Below are positions 10,327 to 22,600 of a DNA stretch of 64,000 nucleotides, piece by piece. The position numbers and the translations under genes were made by a program. Every line of letters starts with the position of its first letter. Within the stretch, counting starts at the first letter, position 1. Origin of the DNA: Microstegium vimineum (lineage: Eukaryota; Streptophyta; Magnoliopsida; Poales; Poaceae); assembly GCA_022036555.1 (NCBI GenBank), contig CM039126.1, positions 4,096,213 through 4,160,212 on the forward strand. Reading direction: 5' to 3'. The notes under the pieces were generated by a model, which was given only the letters and a program-made list of their open reading frames with translations, was not told the DNA's origin and made no database searches.

Positions 10327-11166
10327 GGGGCTATTGCGTTCTTGCCCCTATTTTGAAGTCCAATTGTGATTTTACCCCTGTTTTCTGAAAACGAAGGTTA
10401 AGTTTACCCCTACTCCGTGAAGAGCAGCTAACGGTGTCAAATGGGCTCAATAAGGACAAGTTTGTCCATGCGAAATTGCGATTTTGCCCATCGCTGGTCG
10501 CCGCTCTTGCACTCTCCTAGGTCGCCGCTCCTGGAACGCCTGCCGTCCGTCCGCCCGCATAGGCCCTGGCCGCCGAACACGGCACCTGTAGTCTGTCGGG
10601 GCGAAGCTAGCCCGACGCGGCGCCTCTTTGATGCGGTGCCTGGTTGATGGACGAGGCGCCTGCAGCCTGCCCGCGCGGGGCTCTGGCCGCCCAACGCGGT
10701 GCCTGGCCACCGGCAGGGCTCTGCCCACCCGACCGCAGAGGAGCTGTGAGCGACGTGGGCCTAGCGCCCGTCCGCGCGGGGCGCTTGCCCGCCTGGGTAT
10801 GGCCCTAGCCGCCCCACCGCAAATCCCGCCAAGGCCGCCCAACTGCGCCCTTCAGCCTCGACCGCGAAGAGCCGCCCAGCCGCGCCGCGCCCCTGCTGAT
10901 TCGCCGCTGCTGGTTACGAACGAACGAGAGAGATGAGGTAAAGGGGAAGGTTTGAGTGGATAAGGGGCATTTTTGTCCTTTGGTCTTATTACCTAGGGTT
11001 TTTCTATTTTGTAATTTTTTTTATTACAGAAACAACTAACAGAGTTAGAAATAGAGGTAAATTGAGGCTTCGTAATTACATAGCAGGGGTAAAATTACAA
11101 CGACGACAAAAATAAGGTTAAAATCACAATTGGATGTCAAAGTAGGGGCAAGAATACAATAGCCCC
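10327..11166. mobile_element. Mutator-like non-autonomous element, GC-rich inside
   Basis: Ends GGGGCTATTG and CAATAGCCCC belong to inverted repeats of about 50 bp, and the flanks repeat the 9-mer AATTATTTT (10318-10326 and 11167-11175). A 9-bp target duplication is the hallmark of Mutator-like elements. The left arm at about 5411-5430 keeps the empty site with one copy of this 9-mer. The interior (about 10490-10900) is strongly GC-rich, as in Pack-MULEs that carry captured gene pieces, but I cannot name a source gene. Confidence 0.8.
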
Positions 11167-11175
11167 AATTATTTT

Positions 11176-13536
11176 ATACAACATAGGTCCATGATCATGA
11201 TCTTATTCATATTGGTATACTAATGTTGCTTGACTTTCTTAAAAATAGTTGCATGTATAAATTAGACCTACATGTTGTTGCATTAATTTATATAAAAAAT
11301 GGACATGGCAATGAAAGGATGCAACAAAAAAAACTAAAAGATTTAGATTGAATTGTAAGACGATGGAGCGAACAAAAATCTTTAATAAAACCAGCTAACT
11401 CTTCGATCCTTCGGTGGTCATCCTGTAGCATTAATTTGTACTCACTCCGTATTGACGTTTTGGACAGCGTCATGGTCTCCCAAACATAACTTTGACCTAT
11501 TGTTTTTTATAAAAATATTTATGGAATAATGATATATGTATACTTTTATGAAAGTATTTTTTATAATAAATCTATTCATGTAATTTTTACATTTGGAATC
11601 TCAACAACTTAAAAGTTATTGATCATTTATATTCCCAATGTTTGACTCAAAGCTTGTTCAAAACGTCATTTAATTATGATACGGAAAGAGTATATATACA
11701 CGCCAACGTTGCCCCATACACAAATACTGTAATACATACTCTACTCGCTATATGGCTACAGTGACCCATGTACTCGGGACTCAGGACGTGTAGTTGGCGC
11801 GCACGGCTTAGTAGGGCCTCTCCGATGGGTTGGTTCGAAGGTGTTCCTACTTCCGATACAAAAATGTGCATTGAACACCTTTCTACATACCGTGTGGTAC
11901 GTTAGTCGGTTATATGCATATGACCACTACTGTGAAAGGAATAATAGAAGCGGGCAACCCGACCACCTCTACGAAATGACCTATATTATTATTAATCATA
12001 TGCCAAATAATGACACCAAGTATTCAAGATCTCTCTCCATAAAACTTTGAAAGGAGACATGGCCTAACATTTTATAATCTTATATTGAATATTTTGGCTA
12101 CTAAATAAACTCAAATAAAAAAATTCAACTGTGAAACTTTAAATCTTGTTTGAAGCACTGCAACTTTAGTGTAGACCGTGTCTCCATCCGAGATTGTTTC
12201 AAAATAATAATATCAAAATATGTGAATTTAAAACAAATATTTGAGACACTAAGAAACTTATAAATAGAAAAAAAATGTAGATAAGGTCGGACACTACAAT
12301 TTTGGTAATAATTGTTTGAACATTCAAGGTTTTCTAGAAATTCTAAATTTTGAATTTAAAAATCTATAAATCAATGACAAATAGTTGGGACTCTAAACCA
12401 CTACAAAAAAATGCCAACTATAAAGTTGTACAATTTTGGTATAAACCATTTCAACATTTGAGGTTGCTTAAAATTTTGACATTTCAATTTTTAAAATCCA
12501 TAAACTTAAAAAAAATATTTCTGGATTCTAAATAATTTTAAAAACAACAACTGTTCAACTACAAACTTACAAACGTGTAGATCGCGTTGAGAGCTACAAT
12601 TTTAATATAAAGTTTATCTGTATATGAATTTATACAAAATTGATACAAATATTTATAGAGACAAAAGCATCTTTAATACGCTAACATCTGAAAATCAATA
12701 TATTAGAGACGGGCGTTTAGAACGGTCTTCTCTCTTAACAACCATTTTCACTGATAGACATCTTAATATGCCCGGATCTAAAAAGGAGACAAGGCGACCA
12801 CCTCTCTTTATGAATGATTTTAGAGGCAATTGCCTTAGAACATCCGCCTATGTAAATGATTTTCGGAGGCAACCAATTTTCAGGAGGCCCCTTGACCATT
12901 TACGAGGCAGCTTCTGTTCGTTATCTGTTCGTTAGAGAGTATGTCTCCCTAAATAATTTTTATAGTTAAAATTGGTTTCCAAAGGTGGCTGATATTTTGA
13001 CCTGTCTCTATAAACCTATTCACAAACATAGCTATATAGCTGTTGCTAAAGATGGAGGATTTATTTGGACATAGATCAAGACGGTTGATATGTCTTGTTC
13101 GCTTGAATTTATTAGGCCGACGCTTGAATTTATTAGGCTGACTTATTAGGTATGATAAGATATTTTTCTCCTGTAACAAAATAATTTAAGTTTTTTTTAG
13201 AATATAACATCAGTTTGCTTATCCAAATAGAGGGGGACCCATGGGAACCAATTCGATCTTCGATGCCCTAACCATCACCCGTAGAAACCTTCCTCTAGAA
13301 ATCGATTTAGACAAGGTCGGTAAAGATCACTTTAGTATATGTGTTTCTTCCTCCCTATGGGAGCCAATTATCAGATGATAGATTTGTATGCCTAATTTAT
13401 TACGAGAGAAAAATACTGTTTCACGGTTGTTTTTTTACGAATTAAAGCTGACTAATAAATAGGTCAAGCGAACGACCCCATAATCATATCGCCGGTGACA
13501 TGGAGCCCGATCCTGGGCGGGAAGGCGGGAACCATG
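11176..13536. repeat. Right arm of the inverted duplication, inner part
   Basis: No gene seen. Blocks match the left arm in reverse complement (see the left-arm entry). Between about 12000 and 12740 lies AT-rich DNA with CACTA-like short repeats that is longer than its left counterpart. Bases 12760-12930 carry GAGGCGACCACCTC-type words also present in the left arm. Confidence 0.6.
11441..11690. mobile_element. Second-type Stowaway-like MITE in the right arm
   Basis: A 250-bp element with ends CTCACTCCGTATTGACGTTT and, reversed, CTCTTTCCGTATC, flanked by TA at 11439-11440 and 11691-11692. Its inner sequence (GACGTTTTGGAC) differs from the other MITEs here. The left arm near 5157-5170 has the empty site. 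Confidence 0.75.
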
Positions 13537-14506
13537 GGGGTCGGTTAGCTGCCGACCACCAAATTTGCCGCATCCCACCGACCCCCCTCTGCTCCCTTTA
13601 TTTCAGTTTCATGGGCCTAATTTAATTGTTTTAGTGGGCCAAGCAACAGAAAAGTAGCAGCCGAACAACAGAAGGAAGCAGTCATACACTAAAATCTAAA
13701 AGTGCTGACACCATCACTAATCCCATGTTTTTTGAAGTAGAAAAAAGTTATATCTCATAAACCGAGTATCCTAATTAAAATCTGATTGCACCATCGTCTT
13801 TGTTACAATAAAATCTTCAAAACTAGACCCCACATGGATATATTTCGATACTTTTTAAAAAATATTTATCTCATAATAAATCTGTATTTAAAGGTAATCA
13901 GCGAACATCACATTAATACTACACGAACATCGTAGAAAAATAACATAGAACATTATATGTATACTACAAGAACATCATAAATGTATTATAGACCATCGCT
14001 TTAACACTACACAATTAGTTTAGTATCATAATTAATTGTATATACTACACAATTAATTAAAGTAAAATAAAATACTAATAACAAGATAAAAATAGAAAAT
14101 TAGAAAATATTCACAAAACAAAAAAATAAAAGCGAAGTAAAATAAAAGAAAACAAATAAAAAATAAAAAAACAAAGAAGAATAAGAGGCGACATAATAAA
14201 AGAAAAGAGCAAAAAGAAAAATTAATAAGGAAAAAAAGAATAAACTGGGTAAATAAAACCAAACAAAATAAAAGGAAAAAGGATCACGTAACACTCGAAA
14301 TAAAAAAAGAAGAAAAAACAAACAGAAAAGGAAAATAATACACCAAATAGAAAAGAAAAGAGAAAAGAAAAAAAAAATCTCGCCTGCTGGAACCTCCGAC
14401 GTAGCGACTGGTCGGCGCATGCTGGGCTGCTGATGGGCCGGTGCATGCTCTCGTGGGCCACAATCGCGAAGGTGATGGGGGGCGCGGATGCGTTCCGGGA
14501 ACCATG
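13537..14506. mobile_element. 970-bp insertion in the right arm with 11-bp direct repeats
   Basis: CGGGAACCATG occurs at 13526-13536 and again at 14496-14506, while the matching left-arm site (about 4350-4362, reversed) has it once. Inside is AT-rich DNA with a strongly strand-biased purine tract (about 14085-14380). No clear terminal inverted repeat was seen, so the class is open. The open frames across the purine tract are low-complexity and not credible genes. Confidence 0.5.
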
Positions 14507-14806
14507 CGCGCCCGCCACATCTTATGAACCTAGAAAGAGCGCATGACGCCATTCCTTACGTTGACACACCAGCAACAGCGCACGTGGAAGATGAACGAAT
14601 AAATCATGAGATGATGATTTAATTTATTGATTCAGATGGAATGGAAGTATATATGGAACAGTACTGTACTAGTAGTACTGTCACATCTTCTTCTTCGTCG
14701 GATATAAATAGGTACTCCTATATTGTGCTGCACATGCAGACATCACCGCCACTTGCTGCTGGATCGGAGAGCACAACCCCCAACCAGAAGCAGCGCCGCC
14801 GCCAGC

Positions 14807-16661
14807 ATGTTCACGGAGACGGCAACGTCATCGCCCATGCAGGCCGCTGCTCTCCTCGCCGTGACCGTCGTAATAATCATCTCATGCCTCGCAGTACTGA
14901 ACGCTAACCGACGCAGCGGCGGAGGACCCCATCGCCACCCGCCTTTCCCATGGAGGCTCCCAATCATCGGCAACCTCCACCAGCTCGGCAGGTTCCCACA
15001 CCGCTCGCTGCGCGCGCTCGCGGCAGCGCACGGCCCCGTGATGCGCATCAACCTGGGCACGGTGTCTGCCATCGTCGTGTCCTCGGTGGACGCGGCACGG
15101 GAAGTGCTGCAGGAGCAGGACCACGTGTTCGCCAGCCGCCCCGCCGCCACGTTGTTCTCCGTCCCGAGGATGCTCTTCTACGGCTGCACCGACGTGGCCT
15201 TCGCGCCCTACGGCCCGCACTGGGCAAGCGTGAGCAAGCTCGCCGTGAACCACCTCCTGTGCCCGTCCAAGGTGCGCGCGTACCGCCATGTGAGGGAGCA
15301 GGAGGTGCAGGCGCTGCTTCGGAGAGTGGAGGTGGAATCCGGCGGCGGCGGTGGCGTTGTGCGCCTCAGCGAGGTCCTCAGCGACTTCACCAAGGACATG
15401 GTCGGGCGGATCGTGATAGGGACGCGGGCCGCCGGCGACGAGCTGAGGGGTGGCGCGCCAAGCTTGACGCGCTGGTGGAGGAGAGCGTGCTCATGCTGGG
15501 CTCCTTCCGCGTCGGCGACTGCATCCCGTTGCTGTCGTGGGTGAGCGCCGTCGACGGCACCGACGCCAGGGCGCGGCGAGCGTTCCGGAGCATCGACCGC
15601 ATCCTCGACGAGATCGTGGACGACGCCGACAGGGAGATGATGATGTCGTCGTCGTCGTCCCGACGCGGCGAAACGCACGATGCCTTCGTGCATGTATTGC
15701 TGTCGCTGATGAAGGAACCAGTTGGGTCCGTTAGGCGTCTTGACAGGGACACCTTCAAGGCACTCCTAGAGGTAATCACGTCACGTGCATTGTGCTATTG
15801 TATGTATCCATGCCTTGCCTACTTATTGCTTTGTTTGCTTGGCTTATAAAACTCGGCTTATCAGTCATGGTACAATGTTGTGTTCTTATGTCACACTAAA
15901 ACAGTCAAAAATAATATCAGTCGGCTTATCAGCCACAGAAACGATCTGGAGGTGATTTGAGCGTACGTCACGTGCAGGACCTATTTGGCGCCGGGACAGA
16001 GGCCGTGATAATTGTCCTGGAATGGGCAATGGCAGAGCTGCTCCGCAACAAGGGCGCCATGCATGCAGAAGCTGCAGAAGGAGGTAAGGCAAGCAGCCGT
16101 CACCGTGAACAACAGCAACGACGACGAGTCATCGTCGTCCCTGATGATGGTGGTCACCGAACGAGACTTGCCGGGAACGGAGTACCTGAGAGCGGTGGTG
16201 AAGGAGACGCTGCGGCTGCACACGCTGGGGCCGCTGCTGCTGCCGCACGAGTCGATGCGGGCAACGCGGCTCGGCAAGCGGTACGACGTCCCGAGCAACA
16301 CCATGGTGATCGTGAACGCGTGGGCCATCGGCAGAGACCCGGCAGCCTGGGGGGACTCGCCGTTGCCGGAGGAGTTCCACCCCGAGAGGTTCGTCGGCAG
16401 TGGCGTGGACTTCCGCGGCCAGCATTTCGAGCTCATCCCGTTCGGCTCCGGGCGAAGGATGTGCCGGGGCTTAACCTCGCCATGTCTATGGTGGAGCTCG
16501 CGCTCGCCAACCTTGTCGGCCGGTTCGACTGGGCGGCGCTGTCGGCGGAGGGGGACAAGGAACTGGTGGACGACGACATGGAGGAAACCCCTGGACTCGT
16601 TGTGCGGAAGACTCCTCTCCGCGCCGTGGCCATGCAGCCTGCTTCTTGCCCACGCCTCTAG
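14807..16661 (+). pseudogene. CYP71-clan cytochrome P450, right copy, three frameshifts
   Basis: Paralogue of the minus-strand copy at 2055-4077, inverted relative to it. Exon 1 is 14807-15771 (965 bp, the same length as in the left copy) and exon 2 is 15978-16661, with a 206-bp phase-0 intron. Exon 1 has the same one-base loss after DELRG (near 15448). Exon 2 has a 4-base CATG duplication within about 16059-16066, and a one-base loss near 16464 just after the heme-ligand cysteine, where the left copy reads CPGLNLAM. The ETLR, FHPERF and FGSGRRMC motifs remain readable across the three frames. The I-helix reads AGTEA, with Ala at the usual Thr. It cannot make a full P450. Confidence 0.88.
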
Positions 16662-17640
16662 TACGCCTACGCAACACATGCATTCGTATGCCGTGCGTGG
16701 TGACCGTCTGTTCTTGGCCTCAGGCTTCAGCCAACGTCGTTAGTTGAACGTGCAGGTGTGTAATAATAAGTGTGTCACTACTGTGCAATTTTTTCTGTAA
16801 TTTTTCATTCACTTTTAATGGTTTTCATCGTCATTATTAATCATTTACATCGAGTTGATGTGTCGGAGTTGTTTCCGTCGAATTGTTGTGTATTTCTATT
16901 TGTAAGAGCAGCTCCGGTCCTTCGTTTGAACCGAACTGACAAAGGTTCGACGAGACAAAGTTTAATTCGAGTGCTCCAATGCTTAGTTCCAACATTACAC
17001 AAGCAAACAATAAAAAATTAAGAACTTATTATCGTGTAGTTTCAAAAAAAAAGGGGCCAAACTCTTGTTTTATTTTATTCTTCTAATATAAATCAAGGCA
17101 AAATGCTTTTGCCGTCCTTTCTAATAAACAAATACTCAACAAATATTCATGTATTACATTTTTTTTATCGGTCATGGACAACCCGTGAGACTGAGACCCG
17201 CTACTCGCATGGACATGGGTATGACGTATGATTAAAACTGCACCTGCATATGGACATAGTTTTCTTTGCAGGTACAAAAAATTTTCTGATAAATATGAAT
17301 ATAGGTGAATGACAAAACCATTGTCATCCCTACTTGTAGAAGAACGATTGCTGACGGGCGGTGAGCAGTGGCAGAAGCAGCGGTGCATCCTGGGCTACTG
17401 CTCCATGCAACAAGCTGGGCCACTAGGCTGGGGATCAACTGTGGAGATGACGGAGCACGGTTAGCAGGAGTGTGGGCTGAGAAAACGGGGCACGGAGATG
17501 GCTTGTGCAGGCCGGTGGGCTGACATGGGGAGAAAAGGCGCCGGGGATGGGCTGAGACCTGAAAAAGGCCTGAAACAAGGAAGAAGAAGAAAAAAATGCT
17601 TTCTTATTTTAAACCAGGGTTAAACTATTCTTCAAAATAT
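16662..17640. other. 3' flank of the right P450 and arm end
   Basis: Bases 16665-17125 match the left arm's P450 downstream flank in reverse complement, except for a diverged or inserted piece at about 16905-17050. Beyond 17125 the similarity stops; 17130-17640 has no recognisable gene, only a GC-rich stretch near 17340-17570. Confidence 0.5.
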
Positions 17641-17785
17641 AATTTAAAATATTTTGAATGATACAATTTTGCTGCATGCTGCACCTGCACAGGGAGGACG
17701 GATCGGAGGAGCTAGGACTAGGAGAGCAGCAGCTAACTTTTACAAACCTTTGTTCGAGTAGCACAGCTGATGCCGAAGCTAAGTA

Positions 17786-18045
17786 CTCCCTCCATCTCAA
17801 ATTAGAAGTCATTCCAAAAATTTTGAAGAGTCAAAGCATCTCAAGTTTGACCAAAAATTATAAGTAAAACTATAAAAATTTATAACATCAAATAGGTATA
17901 CTATGAAAATATAATTGATAACGAATCTAATAATACTTATTTGACATCATAAATATTATTATATTGTTATATAAGTTTGATCAAACTTGAGAAACTTTGA
18001 CTCTCCAAGATTCTTGGAATGACTTACAATTTGGGATGGAGGAAG
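17786..18045. mobile_element. Stowaway-type MITE
   Basis: A 260-bp element with ends CTCCCTCCATCTCAAATTAG and, reversed, CTTCCTCCATCCCAAATTG, flanked by TA at 17784-17785 and 18046-18047. Same family as the copies at 2859, 9246 and 29204. Confidence 0.85.
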
Positions 18046-18374
18046 TACTACTTACTGTAGCTAGTTGGAGTAATATAGTCAAAGTTGGAGTTGACTGGAT
18101 ACAGTCCTCTGGTATGCCGAAGGTAGCTAAGTTGGAGTAGTATAGTATAGTTCTTAACCCGCCTGTAATCCCATGCATCCCAGTGTTGGGTTTCTGTAAC
18201 AATTGACCTGCACGTGGTTACTAGCTACGTACGCCTCATTAAAAGCTCACCCCTGAATCCTGATCTTAAGCTAGTTTCACGGGACCTCCAAGCTAGGCCG
18301 GTGCACATGGCTGATCCCATGCAGATGCCCATGGTGATTGGTGTGAAGCAACGTTTGTCTGCAGACCCGAACTC

Positions 18375-18430
18375 AGGTCAAACTTGAGATGCTCTCTCCA
18401 AAGATTCTTGGAAGATTAGGATGGAGGAAG
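18375..18430. mobile_element. Stowaway MITE fragment (one end)
   Basis: GGTCAAACTTGAGATGC, a CTCCAAAGATTCTTGG block and GGATGGAGGAAGTA match the right end of the neighbouring MITE family; the rest is missing. Confidence 0.6.
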
Positions 18431-18439
18431 TAACAATAA

Positions 18440-18620
18440 TGAATCAGTCTCAAACAAGGGAAAAAAATAGCCCGTTATTTTTGTCGCTATAGCCCAAAAT
18501 AGCTTGAAAAAAATTGTGCCACTATTTACGTTCATGCACAATTTTGTCGCTAAAGTCCGCTAATTACGATTTATAAAACGCTAAACACCTTGGCCTTAAC
18601 TCGCTATTTAAAACATTAGT
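18440..18620. repeat. Unclassified dispersed repeat fragment
   Basis: Contains TAGCCCGTTATTT, CCACTATTTACG and AACGCTAAACACCTTGG words. A related piece lies at about 53566-53690 (CCACTATTTATG, AACGCTAAACGTCTTAG). It is probably a transposon end; no gene. Confidence 0.4.
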
Positions 18621-18826
18621 CCCAAAAACAAAACAATGAACTGGTGAACAACAATGACTAGCCGGTCACACCCGGACGTACGGCACATGCTTGGAGCAGT
18701 ACTGAGATCCAACCCCCATTGCATGAAATGCGGTAGCCACCGTGTCAAAAAGTCAGGGCACCGGTCATCAAGCCCCCGTGTGTCTGCATTACACTCCCCC
18801 ACCACCAGTAACCAGTAGTGGTTTAA

Positions 18827-19388
18827 AAGGAAAAGGTTCAATTTTTCTTCCTAAATTTTGGTCTTTGTTCGTTTTTACTCTCTGAACTATTAAATCATAA
18901 ATCTTTTCTCCTTTAACTCTGAAAATTATTTATTTATTTTGATTGAATCTTTGAAAAATCATAGTAAATTACAAAAAAATCATAAAATAGAGGATCCAAT
19001 TTTGCTACACTCTACATGAGTAGATTTGTATAGTAAATATATAATATGATATGTTTTAGTATAAAGTTTTTATTGTATTTTTAAATCTATAATTTTCTGT
19101 AATTAATTAAAAAAATTATACTAAAGTATACATATTATATGTTTATAGATCTACTCATATGGAGTCCAATAAAATTAGATTTTCTATTTTATGATTTTTA
19201 TATTATTTATTATTTACCAAAGATTTAGTTGAAATAAAAAAGATAAAATCACTGTCGAAACCGCTCAGAGAGGTCAAATAAACGGTTTTCAGAATTGAAG
19301 AAGAAAAGATTTTTAGTTTATAGTTTAGTGAAAAAAAACGAACGCGGATTAAAGTTGAAAAAAGGAAAAATAAACTTTTTTAAAAAGC
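18827..19388. mobile_element. AT-rich foldback element
   Basis: The two ends are imperfect inverted copies: AAAGGAAAAGGTTCAATTTT at the left and GGAAAAATAAACTTTTTT at the right. Inner pairs are also visible (AAATCATAAATCTTTTCTCC against GAAAAGATTTTTAGTTTATA). It is about 560 bp with no coding capacity. I could not define a target duplication. Confidence 0.5.
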
Positions 19389-19609
19389 GTGAAGGAGCTG
19401 TAACTCTGTCCAGTCGCATCAGCAGGCAGTAGCACCAACGACAGTCAGACTAGACCTTCGCGGCAAGTGCCAAGCCAGATCCAGACGCCGTGCTTCTTCT
19501 CTTTTTTTTCTTGGCTCACACTACTCTGCTGCTGGCGTCAAAGCAGAGCCACGCATCGCGTGTTGCCTACGCGCCACGACACGGCGACGCGGTAGGCGAT
19601 CGAGGGCGA

Positions 19610-19617
19610 TATATATA
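19610..19617 (+). promoter_or_regulatory. TATA box of the intact WAK gene
   Basis: TATATATA lies 84 bp upstream of the proposed ATG at 19694, in a GC-rich promoter. This supports the micro-exon start rather than a start at 21117. Confidence 0.5.
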
Positions 19618-19693
19618 CGTACACACACCTCTCCGTTTGCCGCTCCATCCCCAGACGCTGTGCCCTCGATCGAGGAGTTTGCATAGACGACGC

Positions 19694-22600
19694 ATGGCAG
19701 GTAAGATTCACACCTACTACTAGTACTACTGTGCTTCCTTTTTTTTGGATTCGTCTACAGTACTCTACACCAAGCACACGCTAAAAACACAGCCTCGCTC
19801 CAACCGCCGGTCCCCAAACAAGCGGGATGGACGGAGGATGATGAGCTCGCCCACATGGCCACATGACGACCAGCACTGACCCCGCTGCTCTGAACTCTGA
19901 ACCATGCTCTGCATCCTTCCCCTACCTGCTGTCCTGTTACCTGTGCGCTTTGAGGAGCAGAAGAAGAGGAGTAGGTGGGGACCCTTTTTGCGATTTTTTT
20001 TTTTTGGACCGAGGGAGTATATAGGAGCTAGCACATGTGAGACCACTTTCCCAATATCAAAGGCTACACGACAATAATAACAATAAAAAAATGATGCACT
20101 GCACGTTTCAAATTCAGAGCGGAACACACAAGAAGGGCCCTCAACCGGTCTTCTCTTTACCAACCTATCTTTAGTGACAAGTCTGCTTAAGAGCCAAAGA
20201 AAACCTGCACCCATGTCGTCCTTACGAGTTCATTACAAACAACAACTACAATTAGGTCCCGTTTGGAACGCGGGAATTTTTCTTCATTCCTGGGTTTTTA
20301 TGTGAAAATAAACTGATTCCTACGAAATTTCTGCGTGATTCCTGTGAAATTCCTACGTTCAAACAGACCCTGAAGAGGCTATAGTATTTTCATAGGAATA
20401 GAAATGAAGTTTTCCTGTGTTGTAAACAACATTTTTTTTCATTTCTCCGTTTCACTTTCCTGTAATTTTTCTAGAAAAAACTGCAATCCAAACGACTCAT
20501 AAATGTCTTGTAATTTGGAACAGAGAAAGTATAGTGTCCTAGCCCCTAAAATATAATTTTCTTCTAGTGTATCTATAAGGATCTTATGAATACCTCTCCA
20601 TTAGCTGTGAATACCAAACACATGTTTTTAAAGTCTATATACTTATGGCCAGCACAAAGTGCTCCTTCATTATATACTAGTAAATATACCGTGCATTACT
20701 ACAGACGAAAACCATATATGTATATTTTGCATTTAATCCATGACCAACTAAAAGCAGTACTTAATTGAGATGATTAACCATTTGTTTAAATACATTTAGA
20801 AAAACAATTTCCAAATTAACAATAATAATATCTTTTGCAAAATTAGAATATACACAAGCTTATACTTAATAATCCGTTAAATCATAATCCAAAATGCGCC
20901 TTTTCATCCAAGCTTGTTCAACTTGATGTCTTTAGCTTCTTGTTTATCTTCTTTGGTCTTCATGATAGCTTTTTGACCTTTGTTTGATGTGTTGATCACT
21001 TGATCTACTGAACCCTAAACCTTAAACCAAGTAGGAAAAAAAAAGATAAAACATAAACTACCTCTGTATATGTCTTTCTGATACAGGCTTGGTCCATACT
21101 TACAGGCAAGAAGAAATTGCTGCTAGCTGTGGTGGCCACACTAATTTTGGAATTTAGTACTGCAACTGATGGGGCTGGTACAAGCCTAGCGAGAAACGGT
21201 TGCCCAGACAAATGCGGCGACGTCAGCATCCCCTATCCGTTCGGCATGGGGAAAGCTGGCTGCTTCTTGAAAGGCTTTGAAGTCAACTGCACCTCAGATA
21301 AAGTCCCAGTATTGAACTCTACAGGCACACGACTATTGGAAATCAATTTAACCTCTGGAGAGGCTCGCGTTGAAAATAACAACATATCAGTGGCCTGTGA
21401 TATCAGTCACGAGAAAACACGTCACGGTACATTCCTTCCAATTGGCCGTTTTTTCATGGTTTCCAGAACCAAGAACATGTTCACAGCAGTTGGCTGTTCT
21501 ACGATTGCACTCATCTCGGGGGATATACAGACACCCATTATGGAGGATAGTACGCTGGACGCAAAAGGGTTCTACAGTGTCAGTGCATGTGGAGTATTCT
21601 GCTTAGATGATAGCAGCTTTAGTAACACGGATTGTTCTGGCAGAGGTTGTTGTCAGTACGAAATCCCAAAAAATCTGAGATCGTTCTTCCCCTGCTTCTA
21701 TAGTAACGACTACGTTATAGGTGGTCAGAATTTCACTAACTGCAGCTACGCATTTGTCGCCGAGTCAGACTGGTTTCAATTTGATCCTAACTACGTCAAA
21801 CCACATGTCTTTGAAAAGGAAAAGCTAAGTGGACAAAGGCCACCCTTGGTTCTCGATTGGGTTGTTGACAATACAACCTGTGACGCTGTCACCAAGATGG
21901 GATCATCATTATGCGCTGACACAAACAGCGTGTGCATCAATGTGACCAGTGGGCATCGCTGCATCTGCACTACAGGTTACGATGGAAATCCCTACCTGAT
22001 CGAAGGGTGTCAAGGTGCATACATAAATCTCCGTAATCATTTCTTGTACTGATTCGCTTCATTAATTTTAATTATGCTTTGTAATTATCTTCTCCGTCCA
22101 TCACACTCAATTAATTATATGTTTGACAGACATCAATGAGTGCCATTACCCGTCCCTGTATCCTTGCAATGGTACCTGCACCAACACCAATGGGGGCTAC
22201 AACTGCTCATGCCGAGAGGGAACTCAGAGCGACGATCCCAAGAAAATTCCCTGCACTCCAATTCCAATGAAGGTGTTCATAGGTATATTCTGCAGATTTT
22301 GATTTCTAAATGGGGAGGCATGAAAGTGAATAAAAGATATAAGTTGCAATTAACTGATAAAACTGCCATGTTTTATTTAATTCAAAAGGTAGCCATAAAC
22401 ACATTTGTACATTTTCAGGTGAAATCATTGGCATAGGAGTTGGTAGCGCGGCAGGCTTTATCATTTTGGTTGTCATTGCATTCTTTATGACTCAAAGGTT
22501 TCAGCATAGGAGGGCAATGAAGTTAAAACAAAAGTATTTTGAGCAGAATCGTGGACAACTATTGCAACAATTGGTATCCCAAAGGACAGATATTGCGGAA

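Noticed and set aside
14053..14552. Minus-strand frames rich in Phe and Leu
   Set aside because: They come from an A-rich purine tract inside an insertion; low complexity, no domain.
21117..21119. Start of the intact WAK at 21117
   Set aside because: The codon is TTG. An upstream micro-exon with ATG, splice sites and TATA box gives a better start.
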